52,997 nt of DNA, taken from Loigolactobacillus jiayinensis. GTDB taxonomy: Bacteria > Bacillota > Bacilli > Lactobacillales > Lactobacillaceae. Below are positions 42,088-51,200 of this stretch, piece by piece; position 1 is the first letter of the stretch; the number at the start of each line of letters is the position of its first letter. Location: NCBI RefSeq assembly GCF_003946445.1, contig NZ_RHOF01000028.1:1-52997 (forward strand). Direction: 5' to 3'. Made by a program: the position numbers and the translations under genes. Under the pieces are notes generated by a model. It had not been told where the DNA came from, did not search any database, and saw only the letters and a list, made by a program, of their open reading frames with translations.

Positions 42088-42136
42088 AAAAGGGACCGAG
42101 TTACGCACATTATCTGTGTGTAACTCGGTCCCTTTT
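42088..42136 (+). terminator. Terminator after the aldolase gene
   Basis: A 17-pair stem (AAAAGGGACCGAGTTAC with its complement) and 15-base loop, ending in four T. Confidence 0.9.
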
Positions 42137-42267
42137 GCATGATCTAACTGAGTTTTCCACCTAAAAACTGACTTATTAACATTAATCAGTGCTTAACTCA
42201 GGTCTTAGCCCAGTTAAAGCAGCACTATTAACAGGTGGATAACTTTTATTTTTCAATTGTCCACAGC

Positions 42268-43707
42268 CTAGCCCTGTAGCAACGCAACTACTAGTACGAG
42301 TAGCGCGCCCAGAAACTGAATAATATCAAACAGAAAATGCGTCAGTATATTTTGCCAAATATCACGCGACCAATAATAGATCAGCGCGTACCATGCACCC
42401 ACCGCCATGTAAGGTACCATGGCTAGAACATTCCCGTCAAAGTTATTCCAATGCGCCAAACCAAATAGTACTGCTGACAAAATGAACATCAGCCAGGTTA
42501 AAATACCACGCCGGCGCCATTGATAGAATAGAACATGCCGGAAAATAATTTCTTCGGTGAATGGCGCCATTAATACTGTCAAACTAGCAATCAGGCCAAC
42601 GGTAGCGGTTTGCACGCTGAGCAGATCTGGCGTTGTCCCTACCGCTAATGGTTTGAGCACCCAGCGTACCGCCGCTAAAATTGCGTATGATACGAATACC
42701 CCACCAATTGCCCACAGACTGTGGATAAACCAGTGCTGCTTAAATCGTTGCCAATCGCTTTTCAACACATCACGAAATAACCAAACAGCGACACAAAAAC
42801 CAATGAAGAAAACCAAATCCATTAGAATGGCGCGACCTAATTGGTGCTGCGCCAGCTTTATGACCTGTGGTGCAAGTGCTAATTCCACTGGGACGATCAA
42901 GCAAGCAATCACTGTTTTGACTAAGGCAATGGGTTGCCGTTCAACACGCTTGGTGAAGGTCGGTTGCCGTTCACGGCGCACTCGCTGTTGTAGCGCACTT
43001 TTATTCAATAAGGACACACCTAACAACGTGAATACCACCGCATAAATAACGCTAGTAATCAAGCCAACGCCAATTACATTGCTTGCTAGTCCAAAAGTAA
43101 TTTTGCTAAAACTAACTATGATCGTCTGACCAATAAGTGGCCACCATAAGTTTTTGGTCAGCAGATACACTGCCGCAAAGAAGAAACCAACACCAAATGC
43201 CGCCAGCAGTTGCGCACTAGTATTCAACAAGTTGGCCCCACGATTGCTAACAGATAGACCCACTGCAAAAATGAAGCCACTGATCATCGCTGTGATGCTA
43301 GGACTTAAACGAAACTGGTCGCGCGCAAAATTAACCACTAGCCCGCAAAAAATATATGCCGCCGTCAGCGCAACAACTAGTCCGAGCGCTAATGCCCATA
43401 AAATCGTGCCCAGCGTTAACTGATTGTGTGGCTGCAATATGATATCGCCAATGACCACCACCGCTACTGGCAGCACTAAATACCAGTGCCGAAAATCAAA
43501 GCGCCAGCTGATGCGTTGCTGAAAATAAACATGATTTAGCACTAGCCAAATCAGCAATACAAGGCTGGCAGTCACAAATTGCTGTACTGGTGCCACTGCA
43601 AACGTTAAAAAATTAAAGGCCCAGTTTGTGAGTACACCAACAATTAGCTGAATAAACAAGGTTATAAAAGCCATACCACCAATAAAAATCGGTAAATTTC
43701 GGCGCAT
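42268..43707 (-). CDS. CPBP-family intramembrane metalloprotease
   Basis: A 479-residue polytopic membrane protein with about eleven to twelve hydrophobic segments. The C-terminal Abi/CPBP domain has motif 1 TEEIIFRHVLFYQ (Glu-Glu and Arg), motif 2 FGLAHWNN and motif 3 HFLFDIIQF. The N-terminal half (1-230) is an extra membrane module of unknown role. Such proteins act in membrane-protein turnover or peptide immunity in lactobacilli. No bacteriocin gene is visible beside it. GGAGGTGAG precedes the ATG. Confidence 0.85.
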   Translation of the reverse strand: MRRNLPIFIGGMAFITLFIQLIVGVLTNWAFNFLTFAVAPVQQFVTASLVLLIWLVLNHVYFQQRISWRFDFRHWYLVLPVAVVVIGDIILQPHNQLTLGTILWALALGLVVALTAAYIFCGLVVNFARDQFRLSPSITAMISGFIFAVGLSVSNRGANLLNTSAQLLAAFGVGFFFAAVYLLTKNLWWPLIGQTIIVSFSKITFGLASNVIGVGLITSVIYAVVFTLLGVSLLNKSALQQRVRRERQPTFTKRVERQPIALVKTVIACLIVPVELALAPQVIKLAQHQLGRAILMDLVFFIGFCVAVWLFRDVLKSDWQRFKQHWFIHSLWAIGGVFVSYAILAAVRWVLKPLAVGTTPDLLSVQTATVGLIASLTVLMAPFTEEIIFRHVLFYQWRRRGILTWLMFILSAVLFGLAHWNNFDGNVLAMVPYMAVGAWYALIYYWSRDIWQNILTHFLFDIIQFLGALLVLVVALLQG

Positions 43708-43904
43708 TTACCTCACCTCCACTAAAACGTTTACTCTGACTATAGCAGACCTTATTTTAGATGCCAACTCTGAGTAACTACAGACCACTCAACAAATTTT
43801 ACACAACCTTTACACAGCAGTAATACTAGTTAACGCCCTTATCTAGTATAATCAGCTTACGGACAAAAACTGATAAATGCACCTAACAAACAGGAGGAAT
43901 CTAG

Positions 43905-44855
43905 TTGGAAGTAAGTATTGGGTACTGGATCGGCTTTTTCGTTTTTATTGTGGTGATGCTGGCACTGGATCTTGGCGTGTTTCATCGTAATAACGAGACG
44001 CCGACGATCAAATCATCGCTGCTTTGGAGTGGCTTTTGGATCGGCTTGGCCTTCATTTTTGCTGGCGGTATTTGGGCACTGGCTGGCGGTCAGCACGCAT
44101 TGGACTTCGTCACTGCCTATCTACTGGAAAAATCATTGAGCATTGATAATATTTTTATTTTCATTCTCGTATTTAACTTCTTCAAAATCGACGCTAAATA
44201 CCAGCACCGACTACTGTTCTGGGGCGTTTTCGGTGCATTAGTGATGCGTGTGCTCTTCATTTTTGCCGGTGTCGTCTTGTTAGAAAAATTCAAATGGTTA
44301 ATGATCGTCTTCGGCTTATTCCTAGTCTTCACCGGCGGCAAAATGTTGTTTGAAAAGGAAGAATCTGGCGACTTAAATCAAAATATTATCATCAAAAGTT
44401 TACGGCGTTTGTTTCCGTTTAAGGAAGACGCACCCGTGGCCAAATTTTTCGTCAAAGTTAACGGCAAACGTTTTGCGACTCAGTTTCTGATTGCGCTCCT
44501 ATTCATTGAAGCATCAGATCTGCTGTTCGCAGTCGACTCCATCCCCGCCGTTTTATCGGTTTCGCAAAATAGCTTCATCGTGGTGACCTCGAATATCTTC
44601 GCCATTATGGGCTTGCGCTCCTTGTACTTCGCGGTCAGCGGTATTCTACCATTGTTCCGCTACATCAAATACGCATTAGCTGCTATCTTGGCCTTCATTG
44701 GTTTCAAAATGGTGCTAAACGAAGCAGCACATTACCTCCACTTTGATTGGCATATCTCTAATATTGCGTCATTGATCGTCATCATTGGCTTGATCAGTCT
44801 TTCAATCGTCGCTTCAATTATTGCCGATCGCGCAATGCAGCGTAAACGACTATAA
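43905..44855 (+). CDS. TerC family integral membrane protein
   Basis: A 316-residue protein with eight to nine membrane segments and the TerC signatures LEKSLSIDNIFIFILVF near residue 73 and ASDLLFAVDSIPAVLSV near 205, whose acidic residues are metal-related. The family is linked to manganese export and loading of secreted metalloenzymes. The start is TTG at 43905, seven bases after AGGAGG. TATAAT at 43847-43852 is a likely -10. A terminator follows. Confidence 0.93.
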   Translation: MEVSIGYWIGFFVFIVVMLALDLGVFHRNNETPTIKSSLLWSGFWIGLAFIFAGGIWALAGGQHALDFVTAYLLEKSLSIDNIFIFILVFNFFKIDAKYQHRLLFWGVFGALVMRVLFIFAGVVLLEKFKWLMIVFGLFLVFTGGKMLFEKEESGDLNQNIIIKSLRRLFPFKEDAPVAKFFVKVNGKRFATQFLIALLFIEASDLLFAVDSIPAVLSVSQNSFIVVTSNIFAIMGLRSLYFAVSGILPLFRYIKYALAAILAFIGFKMVLNEAAHYLHFDWHISNIASLIVIIGLISLSIVASIIADRAMQRKRL

Positions 44856-44861
44856 CAATGT

Positions 44862-44897
44862 AGCCCACGTAAATTAAAACTTACGTGGGCTTTTTTT
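44862..44897 (+). terminator. Terminator after the TerC gene
   Basis: AGCCCACGTAA pairs with TTACGTGGGCT, eight-base loop, then seven T. Confidence 0.9.
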
Positions 44898-44950
44898 CGC
44901 ACTTACCTAATTTGCTCTAAATCACCTAGGCCTGGGGTTAGCCGGCAAAC

Positions 44951-44983
44951 AAAAAGACTTGTCCTCAAAGAACCAGTCTTTTT
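44951..44983 (-). terminator. Terminator of the Mga-like regulator gene
   Basis: AAAAAGACT (44951-44959) pairs with AGTCTTTTT (44975-44983), just past the minus-strand stop. Confidence 0.7.
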
Positions 44984-44992
44984 CATTCATAC

Positions 44993-46303
44993 CTATTTAC
45001 ATATTTTTAACCCTAGTAATCGTTTATTCAACAACGTCAATAAATTCATAACGTTTAGATTCTGCGATTGTCCTAGTGACCAATAGTAAACTTGTTGTGT
45101 TGCTGCGATTGGTTCTACCGGCGGTTCTGTTAAAATTAACAAATCAGCCGATTGCAAGTCAGCACTTAAAGCCACTGTTTCGCTTAAAATATTATTTAAT
45201 GCTGTCATGATCCAATCAACTTGTTCACGCGGTAGTTGGTCAGTCAAATAAAGTGATAATTTAATTTTGGGCACCATAACGGTTAAACTAGGAACAATAT
45301 TTTGCATGATCAACGTGACAATTTCAGGTTTTGTCATTGCGTAATCAGCGGTTTGCGCTTGCTCCACTAAGCCTTGGATCTGCGCCAAATAGCCTGATTC
45401 TAGCGGTACATGATCATTATCGCTCATAATCGGCAATTCTTCATGACGCGAATAAGCAATTAGTGATGCTAGATAAAATTCGTGGTGCCGATTGGCTTTA
45501 TTTTGCAAAAGTGTCCCCAGTTTAGCTGCTAACTGAACATCTGCCATATTTAACATGGCTTCATTAACGACTACGTAAGGCGAGGCAGCCAAAATATATT
45601 TGATCCAGCTTAACTCCTGCAAAATAACTGTCGTTGGCACATGCAGTTGGACTGCGCAAGTTGTTACCAACGATTCCGGAATTGTTGGATCCGTATAGTC
45701 CGTTTTAAGCCAATGCTGTTCCGACAACCGGCGAAATGAAATTGCTAATAAATTAGTTAATTTCAAAGTATGCATTTGATCGTGCTTACCGCTGAATAGT
45801 TGCTGGTCAATGAGCTCAACTAGATTTTCTGTTTTTCCAGGCAGTGGTACTTGCTGATTAACAAAATTATATATATACCAGTAAAACAAGCGGATTTGCC
45901 GTTCATCACCTACTAATCGATTGCTATTAACTGAATACTTGAGCTTAGCCTGCTTCAGGTAAGTCTTTAAATAGCTCAATCGCCGTTTCAGCGTTGTTAC
46001 ACTGCAATCCAGAGCCTTCAATAAATCTGTCAAATTTGAATGGACTAATAAAGAATTAGCTAACGTGCGAAAACCGATCGATTGCTCAATTAACTGACAA
46101 GTGACCTGTGTTGGTGTCGCCAGTGCTTGTTCTTCGATAGTAATCACTTGTTCCAAATGATTATAAACGTAGTAAGTCTGTTGATATGGCCATTGTAGTG
46201 TCTGCGCAGCCAAACTCAAATTATGCATCGGCGTCCGATACAACACCTCATACAGCTGAATATATTGTTGTTCGATCCGCCGTAAAAATAAATCAGCGAT
46301 CAT
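44993..46303 (-). CDS. Mga-like helix-turn-helix regulator
   Basis: A 436-residue protein with two N-terminal helix-turn-helix segments: LSLAAQTLQWPYQQTYYVYNHL near residue 30 and the clearer SNLTDLLKALDCSVTTLKRRLSYLKTYLK near 90-115. A long, mostly helical C-terminal region without catalytic motifs follows, as in Mga/AtxA-type virulence and sugar regulators. I see no PTS phosphorylation-domain histidines with confidence. It stands alone, so its target is unknown. Confidence 0.75.
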   Translation of the reverse strand: MIADLFLRRIEQQYIQLYEVLYRTPMHNLSLAAQTLQWPYQQTYYVYNHLEQVITIEEQALATPTQVTCQLIEQSIGFRTLANSLLVHSNLTDLLKALDCSVTTLKRRLSYLKTYLKQAKLKYSVNSNRLVGDERQIRLFYWYIYNFVNQQVPLPGKTENLVELIDQQLFSGKHDQMHTLKLTNLLAISFRRLSEQHWLKTDYTDPTIPESLVTTCAVQLHVPTTVILQELSWIKYILAASPYVVVNEAMLNMADVQLAAKLGTLLQNKANRHHEFYLASLIAYSRHEELPIMSDNDHVPLESGYLAQIQGLVEQAQTADYAMTKPEIVTLIMQNIVPSLTVMVPKIKLSLYLTDQLPREQVDWIMTALNNILSETVALSADLQSADLLILTEPPVEPIAATQQVYYWSLGQSQNLNVMNLLTLLNKRLLGLKICK

Positions 46304-46778
46304 TTAAACTATCCCCTTTTTACCTAATAAGTGGCCGATAAGTTCCTGTAAATTTTTGTAAGTATTATAGTAAATAAGTGATTTAAACTTATCCGCCTTT
46401 AAATTGAAAAAATTAAACCCGTCCAAAACAGGACCCCATCACCCAAACATGCGCTAAAAAGCGTTCCTACATCTATACCGGCTAACCAGATCAATCTACT
46501 TTGAACATAGATTCGTATTATTGTGTAGCTATTAGGGCCAACTAGCGTATCTATAAGTTAAATTTTAGAATCACATTCTATTAAGTGTTATTATTTTTAT
46601 TGATTTATTTTCACTCATTATAACGGAGAATGACTGTAAACGCACGCACTTTCCATTATTTACTTGAATTTCATTTCAAATCTGCCATTTAACACCAGAT
46701 TTAACAAAGAGCCAAAAAAAGACCACCAACATTCAAATGTTAGTGGTCTTTCCCTTAAAGCATTAGCCAAATGTTAAA
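46304..46778. other. 475-base intergenic region with hairpin-linked motif
   Basis: It holds the upstream region of the Mga-like gene and the fba terminator. At 46451-46491 a short hairpin GCGCT-AGCG is followed by CTATACC-N4-AACCAGAT, a pattern repeated at 49614-49632. No gene is visible. Confidence 0.5.
46718..46751 (-). terminator. Terminator after the class II aldolase gene
   Basis: AAAGACCACCAACATT pairs with AATGTTAGTGGTCTTT (one mismatch). The minus strand continues into TTTT. Confidence 0.85.
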
Positions 46779-47660
46779 TTAGATTTCTTCTGGAACCAAT
46801 TTAACTGGTTTTGTACCCATCCAGCCAACGATTTCTTTAACTGTATCTTCAATAGCTTTTGTCCCTGGTGCTAATAACTTACGAGGGTCAAAGCCTTTAC
46901 CTTCTTGGTCCTTGCCAGCTTCGATATATTCACGAGTAGCTTTAGCAAAGGCTAATTGGCATTCAGTATTGATGTTCAATTTAGCGACACCCATTGAGAT
47001 AGCTTTTTCAACTTGGTCTTGAGGAATGCCTGAGCCACCGTGTAATACAAGTGGTTGTTTGATAACGTCAGCCAATTCTTGTAAACGATCGAAATGTAAG
47101 CCAGTCCAGTTAGCTGGGTATTGGCCATGAATATTACCAATACCAGCAGCTAAGAAGTCAATGCCAGTTGCAGCTAATTGCTTAGCTTCTTCAACGTCAG
47201 CTAATTCGCCTTCGCCGACAACGCCATCTTCTTCGCCACCAATAGAACCAACTTCAGCTTCAACGGAAATGCCTTTAGGATGAGCCAAGGCAACGATTTC
47301 CTTAGTCTTTTCTAAGTTTTCAGCAAATGGTAAATCATGACCATCAAACATAACGGAGTTGTAGCCAGCAGCAATTGCAGCTTTAGCAGCTTCGTAGTTA
47401 CCATGGTCTAAATGCATTACAACAGGAACTGTGATGTTCATGCTCTTGATCGTTGCTTCAACTAATTGTTGGCAAAGTTCATAACCACCCATGTACTTTG
47501 CAGCGCCCATTGAAGTTTGGATCAATACAGGAACGTTTAATTCTTGAGCAGCACCTAAGATAGCGCGTGTCCATTCCAAGTTGTTTGTGTTAAATGCACC
47601 GATAGCATAATGACCCTTACGAGCAGCAGCAAACAGTTCAGTACCATGTACTAATGACAT
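46779..47660 (-). CDS. fba: Class II fructose-1,6-bisphosphate aldolase
   Basis: The central glycolytic aldolase, zinc dependent. The 293-residue protein has catalytic Asp85 and zinc ligand His86 in VMHLDHGN, the SVMFDGHDLPFAEN segment, EAEVGSIGGEEDG, GNIHGQYP and the phosphate loop VLHGGSGIP, ending VAKLNINTE. AGGAGG precedes the ATG. Codon use is restricted, as for a highly expressed gene. It is monocistronic. The implied glycolysis suggests a homofermentative or facultatively heterofermentative lifestyle. Confidence 0.96.
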   Translation of the reverse strand: MSLVHGTELFAAARKGHYAIGAFNTNNLEWTRAILGAAQELNVPVLIQTSMGAAKYMGGYELCQQLVEATIKSMNITVPVVMHLDHGNYEAAKAAIAAGYNSVMFDGHDLPFAENLEKTKEIVALAHPKGISVEAEVGSIGGEEDGVVGEGELADVEEAKQLAATGIDFLAAGIGNIHGQYPANWTGLHFDRLQELADVIKQPLVLHGGSGIPQDQVEKAISMGVAKLNINTECQLAFAKATREYIEAGKDQEGKGFDPRKLLAPGTKAIEDTVKEIVGWMGTKPVKLVPEEI

Positions 47661-47924
47661 AAATATTAGTCCTCCTAAATTGTATTACAAGGATTAAAGC
47701 GTGATTTAAATATCGCCCAGCTCAATGCATGACTAGTTTACCAAATTAACGATACCGTAAATAATTTAGCAAATACAAGCAAGCAAAAAGAAGAAACTGG
47801 CATTTAAATAAGGTTTAATCGGCTTGTACATTTACTGTTTTATTCTACCACATATCCAGAAATAATGTGACTGTTTTTTCTGAAAAATCGCTTCAACTTT
47901 CAGAATTAAATTGGCAGCGCTTTA

Positions 47925-48401
47925 TTATAATTGACGCAAATACCATACATCACACGCACTATGTTCACTACCAACTAATGGCGCCGCCAGTCGTTGAAAG
48001 TTATATTTATGATATAACTGATTAGCTGGCTCTAATATACTAAAAGTTTCCAAATATAGTTGCGTATAATATTGTTGCGCAAAGTCTAAAGTTTGCCGCA
48101 TTAGCTGATGGGCCAAGCCTTGCCCCCGAAATTCTGGTGCAATGTACAATTTTTGCAATTCGGCAATCTTCTTGTCCGCATTGAACATACCAATGCCAGC
48201 ACCGCCTGCAATTTTGCCAGTTGCAGTGACTAATACCCAATACTCACTGTTCGGCAATTGGGCGTAATATTCAGCTAAATGATCTAGCTGCGGATCAAAG
48301 TAAGCTGTACCCGGTAAATTCAAATGGTACGCGGCTAACGCTTGCTGAATAATGGCTTTGACCTGCAAATTATCCGCTGGCGTAATTTTACGAAGTTGCA
48401 T
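47925..48401 (-). CDS. GNAT-family N-acetyltransferase
   Basis: A 158-residue acetyltransferase. The acetyl-CoA loop is RGQGLAHQLMRQTLDFA near residue 95, after the beta-4 strand KLYIAPEF. LYLETFSILEPANQLYHKYNFQRL forms the C-terminal half. The substrate is unknown. It is followed in the genome by a hydroxyacid dehydrogenase gene upstream on the same strand, 58 bases away. Confidence 0.88.
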   Translation of the reverse strand: MQLRKITPADNLQVKAIIQQALAAYHLNLPGTAYFDPQLDHLAEYYAQLPNSEYWVLVTATGKIAGGAGIGMFNADKKIAELQKLYIAPEFRGQGLAHQLMRQTLDFAQQYYTQLYLETFSILEPANQLYHKYNFQRLAAPLVGSEHSACDVWYLRQL

Positions 48402-48459
48402 TTAATCAGACCTTTTCTCAATTAAGTTACTATAAACTTACGCAAAACTAACGTTAACG

Positions 48460-49413
48460 TCAATAGCCTTGACTAAGATTGACCTGATTTTGCTTTAACT
48501 CACCATTAGTCAAAAATTGTTGCAAATTAGTTAGGAAAATTTGATTTGCTGCGCGCATATAACCATCAAAAATACCAGCAAGATGTGGCATCAACAACAC
48601 ATTATCTTGTTGCCATAGCGGATGGTCGGCTGGTAGTGGTTCCTTTTCGAATACATCTAGCGCCGCAAACCCAACTTGGCGCTGTTGTAGTGCTGCTAGT
48701 AACGCTGTAGTATCAACCGATGGCCCACGACCAACGTTAACAAAAATCGGCTGCCGCTGTAATTGATTAAAAAAGTCAGCGTTGAAAAAGTGCTTGGTAG
48801 CTGCTGTTAGCGGCATGATATTAACGATCACATCCGCTTCAGCTGCCACCGTTTGCGCTTCAGCCATGGCGTAAGTGTGCATAAAGTTGGCCGCCGAATG
48901 ACCACTACGATTGACACCACTAGTTTGCATGCCCACCGCTGTGGCTAGTTCAGCAATTCGCTGACCAACATGGCCGGTCCCATAGATCAACATTTTTTTA
49001 CCTTGCAATCGAGTTAATTGCTGATGCTCTGGCTTATGCCATTGCGCCTTCGTCTGTTGCACTGCAGCTACTTGTAGGCCCCGCACGTGCATCAATAACA
49101 TGCCCAATACCGATTCAGCAATACCTTCTGCATGAATACCACTAGTGTTCGACAGTAAAACATGCTGTTGTTGCAACTGTGCTAACGGCAACGAATCAAC
49201 GCCTGCCGAAATTGTCTGGACCCACTTGACCTGATTATCAGCTTGAGCTACTAGCTGCTGGCCCACCGCATCCCAACCGTAAATAATATCGACCTGTGCC
49301 AAGTCAGCCGTTGTTGCTTGATCAGTGGTCAACAGCTGTACTCCTGCTGGTAATTCAGCGCGTAAGTGGTCCAATGCTGCATTTTGCTTCACTAAAGCTA
49401 AGATTTTTGTCAT
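48460..49413 (-). CDS. D-isomer-specific 2-hydroxyacid dehydrogenase
   Basis: A 317-residue NAD(P)-dependent oxidoreductase from the ATG at 49413 (MTKILALV; GAGG eight bases upstream; the frame extends to a GTG at 49422). The Rossmann motif is LIYGTGHVGQRIAE near residue 142. The catalytic Arg lies in VNVGRGPSVD, Glu in DVFEKEPLP and His in MPHLAG. It resembles phosphoglycerate dehydrogenase-like or hydroxyisocaproate dehydrogenase-type members; the substrate is open. Confidence 0.88.
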   Translation of the reverse strand: MTKILALVKQNAALDHLRAELPAGVQLLTTDQATTADLAQVDIIYGWDAVGQQLVAQADNQVKWVQTISAGVDSLPLAQLQQQHVLLSNTSGIHAEGIAESVLGMLLMHVRGLQVAAVQQTKAQWHKPEHQQLTRLQGKKMLIYGTGHVGQRIAELATAVGMQTSGVNRSGHSAANFMHTYAMAEAQTVAAEADVIVNIMPLTAATKHFFNADFFNQLQRQPIFVNVGRGPSVDTTALLAALQQRQVGFAALDVFEKEPLPADHPLWQQDNVLLMPHLAGIFDGYMRAANQIFLTNLQQFLTNGELKQNQVNLSQGY

Positions 49414-49422
49414 CCTCAACAC

Positions 49423-49743
49423 CTCACTTAAATGTTAGTATAAGTATACCGCGCTTACTTACTGACAGCCTGTTTAAAGTTTGTTAATGCAAGCTTCAAA
49501 ATTATATGCTAAAGCCGTCACAAATTCTTCATAATTCTGCTTTATAGTAAACAACATAGATAAGCGAAGCGCTTTAGCCAATCAAATTTGATTCACTTTA
49601 GCGCAGCGTAGGTCTATACCCAACAACCAGATAACCCTAACTTTTTCATTCTCCTCCAAAGTATGAAAAAAGAGTTTACGCCCTCCCAACGTAAACTCAC
49701 CCCAACTCCTTTTTGCCACCGGTCACCCAGCCGGTGGCTTTTG
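49423..49743. other. 321-base intergenic region with tandem terminators and repeated motif
   Basis: Two minus-strand terminators lie here: GAGTTTACG/CGTAAACTC (49672-49698, then six T) and GCCACCGG/CCGGTGGC (49715-49738). Further left, a GCGCT-rich hairpin (49570-49606) precedes CTATACC-N4-AACCAGAT (49614-49632). No gene is visible. Confidence 0.55.
49672..49738 (-). terminator. Tandem terminators after the 62-residue membrane protein gene
   Basis: An eight-pair GC-rich stem (49715-49722 with 49731-49738) is followed 16 bases later by a nine-pair stem (49672-49680 with 49690-49698) with a strong T tract on the minus strand. Confidence 0.75.
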
Positions 49744-49932
49744 TTATTTTCGAATCATTGCGCCGATGACAATGGCACAAAACATTGCCGCTGCTGCCAT
49801 GTATAAGGCATAGCGACTCACCTGAGGCCCACGTTCTTGATCGTGGCGCACTAATAAATAAATTCGATAAATCACCAAGGCGACGACTAAAACTAACGCC
49901 AAATAAAATAAACTAACAAATAACGTGACCAT
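49744..49932 (-). CDS. Small two-helix membrane protein, hypothetical
   Basis: A 62-residue protein: hydrophobic helix at 3-28 (LFVSLFYLALVLVVALVIYR), a short charged loop RHDQERGPQVSR, a second helix at 42-58, and a basic end. AGGGGAC lies before the start. It has its own terminators and follows the tRNA terminator on the same strand. I do not recognise the family. Confidence 0.7.
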   Translation of the reverse strand: MVTLFVSLFYLALVLVVALVIYRIYLLVRHDQERGPQVSRYALYMAAAAMFCAIVIGAMIRK

Positions 49933-49982
49933 GACTAGTCCCCTTTAAAAATTTTATTTCAACTATTATTAAAAATAAAAAA

Positions 49983-50006
49983 GGACCAGCAGTAATCTGC
50001 TGATCC
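49983..50006 (-). terminator. Terminator of tRNA-Asn
   Basis: GGATCAGCAG pairs with CTGCTGGTCC, four-base loop, followed by six T on the minus strand. Confidence 0.88.
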
Positions 50007-50022
50007 AACCATTAAACACTAA

Positions 50023-50095
50023 CTCCGGCTGTCGGACTCGAACCAACGACATTCTGATTAACAGTCAGACGCTCTACCAACTGAGCTAAGCCGGA
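50023..50095 (-). tRNA. tRNA-Asn (GTT)
   Basis: A 73-base cloverleaf: acceptor TCCGGCT/AGCCGGA, D-arm GCTCAGTTGGTAGAGC, anticodon stem TCTGA/TCAGA with loop CTGTTAA (anticodon GTT), and T-arm GTTGGTTCGAGTCCGAC. The 3' CCA is not encoded. It is followed by its own terminator. Confidence 0.97.
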
Positions 50096-50256
50096 ATAAC
50101 AAAAACTAGTATAGCTGGCCTAGCTTAAAATTAAACTTGATTTTGATGATAATTAAATGAGAAAACGTTAGATCAAAGTTAGTTAAGCGACCCCTTTAAT
50201 GTGCATTGCACAGTCGCTCCTTACATGTTATAAGATATCACACTCAGCCGAATTTA

Positions 50257-50265
50257 TGGTATAAT
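50257..50265 (+). promoter_or_regulatory. Extended -10 promoter of the lrp-mazG unit
   Basis: TGGTATAAT (50257-50265) is a perfect extended -10. No good -35 is visible. It lies 115 bases before the Lrp-type start. Confidence 0.6.
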
Positions 50266-50380
50266 GCGGCTAAGTTCTTATTTTCATGCTTTTTTTCGTA
50301 GCTTGTTTTATTTTTAGTAATCTAAATACTACGAAATTTTGTTTATCGCAAACTGCGATTTTAAATTGGAGGGGTACCTT

Positions 50381-50824
50381 ATGGATGCAACGGATCGTAA
50401 ATTATTGAATATTTTACAAAAAAATGCCCGGACTTCGTTAAAAGATCTTGCCCAACAAGCGTTTATCTCTGCGCCCACTGCAGCAACGCGTTTGAATCAC
50501 TTAGAACAATCCTTACTCCAAGGCTACCGCGCCCAGGTCGACTATAAATCACTAGGATATGTAATAAAAGCTTACGTTAGTCTTGACTTGCAACCAACGC
50601 AAAAACCTCAATTTTATCGGTTTGTCGGCGGCACACCGAATGTTTTAGAATGCGATTGTATTACTGGCCAGTACTCGATGATCATGAAGGTCATCTACCG
50701 CTCTACTGAAGAGCTGGATAACTTCATCAACCATTTACAAGCATTTGGCCGTACAACCACGCAGATCGTTTTCTCTAACGTAGTTGCTGATCGGGGCATG
50801 CAGATTGAAGATCAGGTAAATTAA
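50381..50824 (+). CDS. Lrp/AsnC-family transcription regulator
   Basis: A 147-residue protein starting at the ATG at 50381 (MDATDRKLLNILQKNART), ten bases after GGAGGGG. The N-terminal helix-turn-helix (1-55) has LKDLAQQAFISAPTAATRLNHLE. The C-terminal RAM domain has DCITGQYSMIMKVIYRSTEELDNFINHLQAFG. It probably responds to an amino acid. The mazG gene starts one base after its stop. Confidence 0.9.
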   Translation: MDATDRKLLNILQKNARTSLKDLAQQAFISAPTAATRLNHLEQSLLQGYRAQVDYKSLGYVIKAYVSLDLQPTQKPQFYRFVGGTPNVLECDCITGQYSMIMKVIYRSTEELDNFINHLQAFGRTTTQIVFSNVVADRGMQIEDQVN

Positions 50825-50825
50825 G

Positions 50826-51119
50826 ATGGATAACTTAAAGCAAACAATTAAACAATTAGCACAAGCAGAGCCGAAGACGTTAGAACAACAGGCGCTTAAA
50901 CTTAGCGAAGAAGTCGGTGAAGCGGCCGAAGCGCTATTATCGATGGAAGGTGTTTCTGGCGACGGCTACAAAAAGTTGACTGTCGCTGACACAAAGGAAG
51001 AATATGTTGATGTGTTGCTAGTCACCTTTGCTATCCTTGAAAAGCTTGGCACCAGTGATGCTGAACTAACTACATTATTGCAAAACAAACTTAGCAAGTG
51101 GCAAGCAAAACAAGCTTAA
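50826..51119 (+). CDS. MazG-like NTP pyrophosphohydrolase
   Basis: A 97-residue all-helical single-domain MazG-like protein with LSEEVGEAAEALLSM (the E-x2-E metal motif) near residue 27 and EEYVDVLLVTFAILEKLG near 61 (second E-x2-D element). It hydrolyses non-canonical or excess NTPs. It is directly downstream of the Lrp-type gene. Confidence 0.85.
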   Translation: MDNLKQTIKQLAQAEPKTLEQQALKLSEEVGEAAEALLSMEGVSGDGYKKLTVADTKEEYVDVLLVTFAILEKLGTSDAELTTLLQNKLSKWQAKQA

Positions 51120-51200
51120 AGCGTTGTTCACCACTGCAACTTATGCTATGCTTTTTGAGGAAATATTAGGAGTAGTTTAGTAATAGAAAGGATTTTTCCC

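Noticed and set aside
42268-43707. CPBP protein as bacteriocin immunity
   Set aside because: No bacteriocin, pheromone or ABC exporter gene is adjacent.
50023-50095. tRNA-Asn as an integration site for a mobile element
   Set aside because: No integrase gene and no duplicated tRNA 3' end are visible in the flanks.
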